This document shows, in pieces, positions 6,219 to 12,834 of a DNA stretch of 12,834 bases (within the stretch, counting starts at the first letter, position 1; each line of letters begins with the position of its first letter). Position numbers and translations under genes: made by a program. Under the pieces are notes generated by a model. That model was given only the letters and a program-made list of their open reading frames with translations, had not been told where the DNA came from and ran no database searches. This stretch comes from JAYVJH01 sp043777595 (GTDB taxonomy: Bacteria; Bacteroidota; Bacteroidia; Cytophagales; Spirosomataceae). The DNA lies in the NCBI GenBank assembly GCA_043777595.1, contig JAYWHT010000052.1, positions 1-12,834 of the forward strand, written 5' to 3'.

Positions 6219-8588
6219 TTACAAGTTCAAAATCTTCATTTCTGTACGACGGTTTTGTTGGTATTCTTCTTCAGTACATACCACACCATCTTTACATTTA
6301 TTGACTGGCTGGCTTTCGCCATATCCAATGGCCTTGATTCGTTTTGCCGCAATACCTTTTTTGACAATGTAGGCTACTGCACCTTTCGAGCGTTTGGTTG
6401 ACAGTGTTTTGTTGTATTTGGTAGATGAGCGGCTGTCTGTGTGCGAACCAAACTCTATTTGCATTTTGGGGTATTTGTTCATCAAATCCACCAATTTATC
6501 AAGTTCTTTGATTGCTTCTGGTCTCAAATCCCATTTATTGGTATTATAATAAATGTTTTCTATTTTGATTACGTCACCTTTTTCAAACATTGAAATATTT
6601 GCATCGGCCACTTCGCCATTTTTGATTTTACTTCCCATCGTTCCAAAATTATCTTTGAGGGCTTCGATGGTATAGTCGCAGCCAACTGGGACTTCAAATT
6701 GATAGCTACCCTTTTCGTCTGTGATAGCTTCTTGGATTGTACTATCACATTCGTTTTTGAGTACTACCTTTACGCCCGTAATCGGCTGTCTGTCTTTTTG
6801 TGTTGTTACCAGACCTCTTATCGTAAAGGTTTTTATTTTTGGTTTTAGCTTATCCATCGGTACTTCGAGTGCCGAACCATCAGAATCGCTCGATTCTTTT
6901 GTTGTAAAGCCCATATTGTTGTTGATATAACCTTCGTTCGATACCTTAATCAAGAAATCCATATCGCTATCTAAGCATATTTTAAGATTCCCTTCTGCAT
7001 CGGTTGTCAATGTTTTACCTTGGCCATCTACTTCGCTCTTGTTTATGACCAATACCGCAGCATTGGCCAATGGTACTTTTGACTCTGCATCAAACACACT
7101 TACAGTTACTTCTTGGCAAGCCTCCAATGGACCTTTTCGGGCAAACCGATAAATATCGTCGTCGGCACCACCATTTTTACGATTGCTGCTAAAATAGCCA
7201 CTGGTGCGCTCGCCATCGGTTATTAAGCCAAAGTCATCTCTGGTCGAGTTGATAGGCGCGCCCATGTTTTTTGAACTTTTGGCCATGACACCATCAATGA
7301 GTTTGGCATAAAAAATATCTAATTCGCCTAAGCCTGGGTGTCCGTCTGATGCAAAATAAAGATTGCCCAAATCATCTACAAACGGAAACATCTCATTTCC
7401 TTTTGTATTGATGGCTGGCCCCATATTAAGTGGTGAAGACAAGTTGCCGTTTTCATAACGAGCTACATAAATGTCTGTACCGCCCATTCCGCCGGGCATG
7501 TCCGACACAAAATAAAGCAAACTATTGTCTTTTGAAAGTGCCGGGTGGCCAGTCGAGTAGTCGTTGTTGTTAAATGGTAGTTCTTTTATATTTTTCCATT
7601 CTGTACCGACTAAATCTGCTGAGTATAATTTTAATTTATTGATGCCGTCTTTACTTGTTGCATATTTACCATTCAAAAAATTATTTCTGGTAAACAATAT
7701 TTTTTTAAAATCTTTGAAAAAAGTAACGGGTCCCTCGTGGTAGTTGGAATTGATACTTTTACCCATACTTTTGGACACTACTGCCGGCTCTTGATAAGGC
7801 TTATAATTATTGTTTTGACCAAAGCCAATTGTCTTTGTGTCGTTCGCAGTACTTGATGTGTATTCATCTTTACCCAACAGATACGAAGCGGCAGATGTTT
7901 TTTTGGCCGATGCCTTTGCTCCCCCTACGCTACTTGTTTGCCCAGCCGTTAAGGCCGATAAATCTGGCAATTCATATAAATCCAAAAACGCTGTTTGATT
8001 CCAATTATATACCTTTTTGGTAACGATACCTTCATTACGACCCGACACAAAAACAAGTCCTTTTTTGTAGAACGTAGGACTAAACTCTGCACGATTGGTA
8101 TTTATATCTAAAAACTCAACAGAGTAACTCGCTGCATTTTTGGATATTTTGCCAACATTTTCGTACAAGGTAACAAAAGGCTTTCCACGTTGGTCTTCGG
8201 TCTGCATTTTTGAAAACTTATCGTAAGCATCGCGTGCTTCGTCGTACTTACCATTGCTTGCCAATGCTTGTGCATAATACATATACACACTGACATTTTC
8301 GCCAGTCAGGTCTTTATTGTTGGCTATCGCTAATCGGTATGCACGCTCTGCGTTTCGGTTATCTCTAATAAACCGATAGCTATTGGCCATTTTTATAATC
8401 GCATCACGTTTCACTGTCGAATCTTTCAAGTTTTCCTTGATTGCCTTTTCGTAAAGTTCAGCGGCTTTCATGTACGACAAATTACTGTACTCACGGTTTG
8501 CTTGCAACAGAGCCGACTGCCCAAACGCTGACGTACTGAGCATTGCCAAGGTCATCAGCAACATCAATATTTTAGTTGTGGACTTCAT
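6219..8588 (-). CDS. PorE-like outer-membrane-associated protein: TPR, beta-propeller, carboxypeptidase-regulatory-like and OmpA domains
   Basis: 789 residues from the ATG at 8586-8588. The frame also opens nine bases earlier at a TTG, but the ATG places the signal peptide (MKSTTKILMLLMTLAMLSTS, then AFGQ) at the very start and is preferred. Domain order: tetratricopeptide-type helices about 30-130; PD40/WD40-like propeller about 155-485 (LLYFVSDMPGGMGGTDIYVA, LYFASDGHPGLGELDIFYA, GYFSSNRKNGGADDDIYRF); two carboxypeptidase-regulatory-like beta domains about 492-580 and 588-665; OmpA-like peptidoglycan-binding domain about 675-789 with D718 (HTDSR) and R733 (LSTKRS) matching the diaminopimelate-binding pair of OmpA. 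This order is that of PorE and related proteins, which link type IX complexes to peptidoglycan. Unlike lipoprotein PorE there is no lipobox cysteine. A Ser/Ala/Lys-rich insert at about 212-275 interrupts the propeller. It follows sprF by 113 bp. Confidence 0.9.
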   Translation of the reverse strand: MKSTTKILMLLMTLAMLSTSAFGQSALLQANREYSNLSYMKAAELYEKAIKENLKDSTVKRDAIIKMANSYRFIRDNRNAERAYRLAIANNKDLTGENVSVYMYYAQALASNGKYDEARDAYDKFSKMQTEDQRGKPFVTLYENVGKISKNAASYSVEFLDINTNRAEFSPTFYKKGLVFVSGRNEGIVTKKVYNWNQTAFLDLYELPDLSALTAGQTSSVGGAKASAKKTSAASYLLGKDEYTSSTANDTKTIGFGQNNNYKPYQEPAVVSKSMGKSINSNYHEGPVTFFKDFKKILFTRNNFLNGKYATSKDGINKLKLYSADLVGTEWKNIKELPFNNNDYSTGHPALSKDNSLLYFVSDMPGGMGGTDIYVARYENGNLSSPLNMGPAINTKGNEMFPFVDDLGNLYFASDGHPGLGELDIFYAKLIDGVMAKSSKNMGAPINSTRDDFGLITDGERTSGYFSSNRKNGGADDDIYRFARKGPLEACQEVTVSVFDAESKVPLANAAVLVINKSEVDGQGKTLTTDAEGNLKICLDSDMDFLIKVSNEGYINNNMGFTTKESSDSDGSALEVPMDKLKPKIKTFTIRGLVTTQKDRQPITGVKVVLKNECDSTIQEAITDEKGSYQFEVPVGCDYTIEALKDNFGTMGSKIKNGEVADANISMFEKGDVIKIENIYYNTNKWDLRPEAIKELDKLVDLMNKYPKMQIEFGSHTDSRSSTKYNKTLSTKRSKGAVAYIVKKGIAAKRIKAIGYGESQPVNKCKDGVVCTEEEYQQNRRTEMKILNL

Positions 8589-8610
8589 TTGATTCAATAG
8601 TTTGGATAAT

Positions 8611-8673
8611 AAAAAAGGGTATTTACTCGTAAAAGCGGTTTTGCCAGCATTTGACGAAAAAACACCCTTTTTT
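8611..8673. promoter_or_regulatory. Long-loop inverted repeat between the sprF-like and porE-like genes
   Basis: AAAAAAGGGT (8611-8620) and ACCCTTTTTT (8664-8673) are exact 10-bp complements enclosing 43 nt. Just outside each arm lies a near-identical GGATAATAAAA. It fills most of the 113-bp gap before the porE-like start. It could act as a partial terminator or processing site that lowers downstream expression, or as part of the downstream leader; no clear promoter was found. Confidence 0.35.
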
Positions 8674-8701
8674 GGGGATAATAAAATAAATACTTTAATT
8701 T

Positions 8702-9694
8702 TTAGAAATACCGTGGTGTCAAAATCTTACTCTTAGTCGACCCAAACTCGTAACGAACCATAATTTCGTGTGTTTGCAGTGTAAGGAATTTTTTGTCGCC
8801 GCTCAGTCCATTCATAGTATGGTCGTAAGAATAACCAAATCTAAACTGATTTGACAACTGTAATTCGAGCATACCAATTATAGCATCTGACTTATAGTTA
8901 TTTAGGTCGTATGCCAAAAACTGTTGAAAGCGATACGATGTACCTATTGAGATACGGTCATTGAACCATACGTTTAGGTTTCCATCGATACCGAGTGGTG
9001 CGCCTGCCACATACTTAACGAGCATCGAAGGCTTGAACTTGATTGCGTTACGGCCTAAAACCAACCCGCTCATCATATAAAAGTGTCTTCGTTGTTTGCC
9101 TCTGTACTGGCCTGAGTCAAACGCACTAAGGTTGTTTTCGAGCAAATATGGAGCTGATATACCAATGTAGCCTCTGTCATTGCTCAGATACACACCTGTA
9201 CCAAAGTTAGGCAAAATCATTGTTGTATTGCTACCAAAAGTGGGGTCGGCCATGCCACCACCTGGTGCCAAAACTGCACTCGTTAAGTCCCAGCGGAAGC
9301 TCGCTGCCCCACCCTGAACACCAAAGGCAAGTGTTGAGCGGTCGCCGATTTTGATTCGGTAAGAATAAGTAGCAAATATGCCCGTGTAGTTTTCAAGACC
9401 CAACTGATCATTAAAAACTTGCAAGCCCAATCCTACTTTTTCTCTGCTCACTGGTGCATCGATGGTAAAACTCGTTGTCTTGGGTGCGCCCTCGATGTTT
9501 CCCCATTGATTGCGATATACGCCTGTTGCACTCAGTACATCACGGCTACCAGCATAAGCTGGGTTGAGCGCAAGCATATTAAACATATACTGAGAAAACA
9601 TTTTCTCTTGCTGCGCTTGGACTGCGCTGCCGCCGGCCATTAAGGCCAGCAGCAACATTTTTGTCCATTTTGTTTTTAGAATGTTCTTGAACAT
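8702..9694 (-). CDS. sprF-like: PorP/SprF-family type IX secretion outer-membrane protein, partner of the adjacent adhesin
   Basis: 330 residues. The N-terminal signal peptide runs to about residue 27 (hydrophobic MLLLALMAGGSAVQAQ), followed by the family signature MFSQYMFNMLALNPAYAGS, then VYRNQWGNIEGAPKTTSF and VGLGLQVFNDQLG. Its NPAYAGSRD element and the later LPNFGTGVYL and FRFGYSYDHTMNG strands are typical of SprF/PorP beta-barrels. Its start is only 4 bp after the stop of the large surface protein, so translation is probably coupled. In Flavobacterium the sprB adhesin is followed in the same way by sprF, which is needed to get SprB to the surface; by analogy this protein should serve the neighbour's C-terminal domain. 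The specific pairing is inferred from context. Confidence 0.93.
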   Translation of the reverse strand: MFKNILKTKWTKMLLLALMAGGSAVQAQQEKMFSQYMFNMLALNPAYAGSRDVLSATGVYRNQWGNIEGAPKTTSFTIDAPVSREKVGLGLQVFNDQLGLENYTGIFATYSYRIKIGDRSTLAFGVQGGAASFRWDLTSAVLAPGGGMADPTFGSNTTMILPNFGTGVYLSNDRGYIGISAPYLLENNLSAFDSGQYRGKQRRHFYMMSGLVLGRNAIKFKPSMLVKYVAGAPLGIDGNLNVWFNDRISIGTSYRFQQFLAYDLNNYKSDAIIGMLELQLSNQFRFGYSYDHTMNGLSGDKKFLTLQTHEIMVRYEFGSTKSKILTPRYF

Positions 9695-9698
9695 TGTC

Positions 9699-12600
9699 TT
9701 ATCTGTTTATTGTCATAAATCTAACGACACGCTTCGATTCTACACCGTTGGCATCTTGCATTACTACATTGTAATAGTACGTTCCGACTGGCAGCCCTTG
9801 TGAAGTTTGTCCACCTACATTAGATGTTCCGTCCCAGTCGTTCTGATAGTCGTCGCTGCGATATACTTGGTGCATCCAGCGGTTATATACCTCTATTACA
9901 ATTTTCGTGCCAGCTGGGTGTCTGATTGTAAATTTATCGTTAATACCGTCACCATTTGGTGAGAAGCCTTCTGGTACAAACAACTCACCACCCTCGGCTC
10001 TAATTACGACTGGCGTAGGCTCGGCTTCTGTTAGTTCTGTTGGATTATTGTTACCATTCGGGTCGGCATCGAGTCCGTTCATTGACAGGTCGATCAATGT
10101 ATCTTTTCCTGATACTGCACGAGCGCATACTCGGTTTAGATATGGTGTGAGGCGGCCATCTGTCTTAACATTTACCGTAAAGAACACCGAGTCTAATTTT
10201 CCAGCCGATAAGCGACTTTGTTCTGCAATCAACAAATTCATGTCTTTTACGCCATCAAAGTCTGGGTTGATACGCAACTCGCTCGAATCGTTGGCCGTTG
10301 GCGTATTGATTACTTTAAACGTTGCACCCGTCAGTACATTAAATACTGTTGAGAGTGAGTCTTTTAGCTGAACGTTTGTAACCAATTTACTACCATAGTT
10401 TTTGATTCTGACACGGTATGTGATGTTCATACTGCCGTCTCCTTGAACGATAGTGTCTCTGATAGACAACGCCGCACCAATCAAGCCTTTGCCAGGTAGT
10501 GAGTTTAGTACTACTGGAGTTGGTTTGCTGTTGTTACGAGGGTCAAGGTCATTGTCTGGATCTACGTTGCTACCAGTTGTAGAGCTATCAGTAACCGCAA
10601 CCGTTCCTGCCATTGCTTTTCCAATCGCTATGTTGTTGAATACTGTACTGCTATCTACATTGGTGGCTGCAATAGTTACCAGTAACCTGACTGTGCGTGA
10701 GGTACCCTTTGATAGGTTGCTCAACGAGTCAATTAGCAATTTGGTCATCATACCTTGTCCTGTGTAGTTAGTATCTACCACGAAACCGCTATCGGCCAAC
10801 ACTATTGGTTTACCAACCACGATTGCTTTACTACCAAATGTAAGGGCTAAGTCGTCCATTACTTGTACTTTTTTCAGGTCTATTGTACCAACGTTTGATA
10901 CTTTGATAGTATATGGGATTTTGTACTTATTGTTACCCAAACTCTCTACGGCACCAACCGACTTGGCAAGACCCATCAATGATGCTGGTAAGTCAAAACG
11001 TACTGTCGTTGGTGTACTTGATGGTGGGTTTACGGTTGTACCAGTATTTGATACATCTTTTACCTCAACCGCTCCAGCCGTACCAGAGGCTACTACATTT
11101 CCTGCTACTGGCGTTGTGCTGCCATTTGGCTTTACGTTATAGACTATTACTATTGTTTCTTCTTTTCCAACGCCTAAGGTACTACCTGTACCTACAATAT
11201 TGAGATTAGATGTACCATTGAAGCTACTATTGATTACCAATGAACTTGTCGAGCCATTTGGCAAAATCGGTGTTCCTAATACTGTATATGTAGCTGGTGT
11301 TTTAATCTGTGCGCCAATGCTGTCTCTTATTTGGACATTTGTCAATGGCACGTTGCCAGTGTTTTTGACAGTTATCAAATATGCTATATTGTAGCTACCG
11401 TCGGCCTGCTTAACAGTTTCTTTAACTGCCATAGCAACACCTATTGCTGGTTTTGACTTTGTTGTATCTACTGGTGGTACTGTACCACAAGTGGTTAGGC
11501 TTGCTGTAATAATTGATTGCAGTACCGAGCAGTTGCCAGACTTAGAATATACATAGTATGTCCCTGCCGATGCTTGTGCTGGATTTGCGACAATCATTCC
11601 CGATGCTGACATACTTGTTTTGAAAGTGATGGCAGCAAAATCGGTAGTTTGTGGCAATGATTTTGTCAAATCAATTATTGTAGCTGGACAAGCGTTTGTT
11701 GCCGTTAGACTTGTTGCACTTGGCGTGGCTGGTATGTTAATGGTTACTCTCGCCGATGGTACTGAGCAGCAACGCTTGGCATCGATTAGACCATAACTGT
11801 ATGTACCCGATTCTCTAACAACAATTCTTTTCTTGTTATTAAAAGCAGGTACTGCAACACCATCTTTGAACCACTTATAGTCGTAGCCAGTTTCTTGTGC
11901 CTCCAGTATCAATGAGTCTGTCGAGCAGATGTTCATTGTAGCTGGTAGGGTATCGGCTTTTGCTATACCATTGATGACAAGTTGAGGGCGGATTTTGATA
12001 CCCTCAAATGTCAAAGTCAATGTACTTACGGCTGCCTTACAAGCACCTGCACCGTCTGGGTCGTTTGTGGTAAGGGTCAAGACTGTTGACCCTCTCACGA
12101 TTTCTGCTATTGTTGGATAGTAAGTTGCATTCAATGCCATTGCATTGCTAAACGTACCACCACCATTTGTTGTCCAGGTAGCACTTGTGGCAGCACCGCC
12201 TATCTGTCCGCTCAATTTGTAAGTCAATGCTGCACATATTGCACCGCTTGGCCCTGCATTTGAAGTCGCCGGGTTTTTCTCACAATCTGGTGTGTCTGTG
12301 CAAGCCGATATCATTACGTTGATAGCCGCACCTTCACTACCACAACCGTTGCTTGAACGATAGAAAGCATAGTATGTACCTGTTACTTCGATTGCTGTCG
12401 GATTGGCTACCAAGGCCGATGTAACATTGTTTGCAACATGAAACTCAACTACAAAACCGCTTGGTGTTACTGAAGTGATACCCTGTGTTAAGTCCACCTT
12501 TTTGAATGGGCAGGCGTTCGACAGATTTTTTACTTCTGGTTTTGCTATACTTACACCTACTTCTACATTCACTGAGTTAGATGGTGCGCTCTTACAATTT

Positions 12601-12834
12601 GCGTTTGTGCAACAAGTTGCAGTGTATGACGTTGTGGCTGTCGGAATGACTGTGATGGCGTTGCCAACTAAGCCATTCGACCATGTGAAGTACCCATTAC
12701 AGATGCCATCTGCTGAGAGTGTTACAGGCGAGCCGTAACATACTTTTGAAGCTGATGACTTAATGGTTGGTGCCGCTGGCGTTGTTACTGTTATTACACA
12801 GTTTGCCGAGGCTGCACTTTCACAATTTCCTACT
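9699..12834 (-). CDS. Giant secreted surface protein with Ig-like and three DUF11 domains and a gliding-type C-terminal domain (5' end outside window)
   Basis: At least 1,044 residues; the frame stays open to the window edge, so the true start lies beyond it (a GTG at 12572 is internal). Visible order: Cys-rich Ig-like repeats, about residues 1-455 of the fragment (KVCYGSPVTLSADGICNG, TATCCTNANCK, GTYYAFYRSSNGCG, GTYYVYSKSGNCS); three DUF11-type conserved repeats starting near 460, 617 and 783 (VTVKNTGNVP-like TVKNTGNVPLTNVQIRDS, TIKVSNVGTIDLKKVQVMDD, RVRIKNYGSKLVTNVQLKDS); and a last ~97-residue gliding-motility-associated C-terminal domain of the CHU_C/TIGR04131 type (FVPEGFSPNGDGINDKFTI, VEVYNRW-like IEVYNRWMHQVY, GLPVGTYYYNVV). 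That domain is a type B export signal for the type IX system. The directly following sprF-like gene supports this. Likely a cell-surface adhesin or matrix protein; ligand unknown. No catalytic domain is visible. Confidence 0.92.
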   Translation of the reverse strand, partial: VGNCESAASANCVITVTTPAAPTIKSSASKVCYGSPVTLSADGICNGYFTWSNGLVGNAITVIPTATTSYTATCCTNANCKSAPSNSVNVEVGVSIAKPEVKNLSNACPFKKVDLTQGITSVTPSGFVVEFHVANNVTSALVANPTAIEVTGTYYAFYRSSNGCGSEGAAINVMISACTDTPDCEKNPATSNAGPSGAICAALTYKLSGQIGGAATSATWTTNGGGTFSNAMALNATYYPTIAEIVRGSTVLTLTTNDPDGAGACKAAVSTLTLTFEGIKIRPQLVINGIAKADTLPATMNICSTDSLILEAQETGYDYKWFKDGVAVPAFNNKKRIVVRESGTYSYGLIDAKRCCSVPSARVTINIPATPSATSLTATNACPATIIDLTKSLPQTTDFAAITFKTSMSASGMIVANPAQASAGTYYVYSKSGNCSVLQSIITASLTTCGTVPPVDTTKSKPAIGVAMAVKETVKQADGSYNIAYLITVKNTGNVPLTNVQIRDSIGAQIKTPATYTVLGTPILPNGSTSSLVINSSFNGTSNLNIVGTGSTLGVGKEETIVIVYNVKPNGSTTPVAGNVVASGTAGAVEVKDVSNTGTTVNPPSSTPTTVRFDLPASLMGLAKSVGAVESLGNNKYKIPYTIKVSNVGTIDLKKVQVMDDLALTFGSKAIVVGKPIVLADSGFVVDTNYTGQGMMTKLLIDSLSNLSKGTSRTVRLLVTIAATNVDSSTVFNNIAIGKAMAGTVAVTDSSTTGSNVDPDNDLDPRNNSKPTPVVLNSLPGKGLIGAALSIRDTIVQGDGSMNITYRVRIKNYGSKLVTNVQLKDSLSTVFNVLTGATFKVINTPTANDSSELRINPDFDGVKDMNLLIAEQSRLSAGKLDSVFFTVNVKTDGRLTPYLNRVCARAVSGKDTLIDLSMNGLDADPNGNNNPTELTEAEPTPVVIRAEGGELFVPEGFSPNGDGINDKFTIRHPAGTKIVIEVYNRWMHQVYRSDDYQNDWDGTSNVGGQTSQGLPVGTYYYNVVMQDANGVESKRVVRFMTINR
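9702..9992 (-). other. Gliding-motility-associated C-terminal (type B CTD) secretion domain
   Basis: The last ~97 residues of the large surface protein begin near GGELFVPEGFSPNGDGINDK and end VVRFMTINR. The SPNGDGIND motif, the YNRW strand and the GTYYY strand are the family's diagnostic elements. The domain directs type IX export with help from a SprF-family protein, here the next gene. Confidence 0.92.
10010..11460 (-). repeat. Three tandem DUF11-type protein repeats of about 157-166 residues
   Basis: Each copy carries a (T/R)(V/I)K(N/V)xG strand, an LxxVQ(I/V/L)xD(S/D) strand and a proline-rich NxPTPVV-like exit. The copies begin near 11457, 10985 and 10485. They are similar in protein pattern but clearly diverged in DNA sequence, so they are old duplications, not recent slippage. 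Such domains usually form stalks holding the N-terminal part away from the cell. Confidence 0.75.

Noticed and set aside
8589..8597. TTG start three codons upstream for the PorE-like gene
   Set aside because: The ATG at 8586-8588 gives a standard signal peptide and needs no rare start codon.
9907..11394. Several plus-strand open frames of 64-154 codons opposite the large surface protein
   Set aside because: Antisense shadows of the repetitive Thr/Ser/Val-rich Ig/DUF11 coding sequence; proline/leucine-rich translations without domain pattern.
12570..12572. GTG as the start of the large surface protein
   Set aside because: The frame is open without a stop to the window edge and encodes another Ig-like repeat upstream, so the protein is truncated by the window.

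Overview
The window comes from a Bacteroidota genome, most likely Cytophagales or a close relative. The evidence is a type IX secretion / gliding-type gene set (two PorP/SprF-family proteins, a PorE-like OmpA protein, and a giant surface protein ending in the gliding-associated C-terminal domain). The A/T-rich leaders also lack obvious Shine-Dalgarno sequences. Every confident full-length gene lies on the minus strand, so transcription runs from high to low coordinates.

Layout. Positions 2-118 (+) hold the last 38 codons of an unidentified gene that enters from the left. It is followed by about 450 bp of apparently decayed coding sequence and no intact gene (119-563). Then come odhB/sucB (564-2093, -) and sucA/odhA (2142-4904, -), the E2 and E1 subunits of 2-oxoglutarate dehydrogenase, probably one operon transcribed sucA then sucB; the E3 gene is not here. 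The second half is a secretion/adhesion cluster in transcriptional order: a very large extracellular Ig/DUF11 protein (9699 to beyond 12834, 5' end outside the window), a PorP/SprF protein starting 4 bp after it (8702-9694), a TPR / beta-propeller / OmpA protein resembling PorE (6219-8588), and a second, divergent PorP/SprF protein (5006-5911).

How the genes fit together. In this phylum, surface proteins with the 'type B' gliding C-terminal domain are known to depend on a partner SprF/PorP outer-membrane protein, often encoded next door, while PorE-like proteins tie such complexes to peptidoglycan. The cluster reads as one substrate plus its dedicated export/anchoring partners, with a second PorP paralogue added. 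A perfect 16-bp hairpin just after the PorE-like gene (6158-6200) probably ends or protects the main transcript.

The most unusual signal is a set of 7-bp tandem repeats. Two different heptamers (GTCTTGG-type and GACTAAC/GACTCAC-type) form short arrays inside sucB, in the linker between the E3/E1-binding domain and the catalytic domain. A related short copy sits in the linker between the two lipoyl domains, and two more copies lie in the non-coding gap at 6033-6064. They look like dispersed short tandem repeats tolerated in flexible protein linkers. I saw no CRISPR array, tRNA, rRNA, insertion sequence or canonical defence system.
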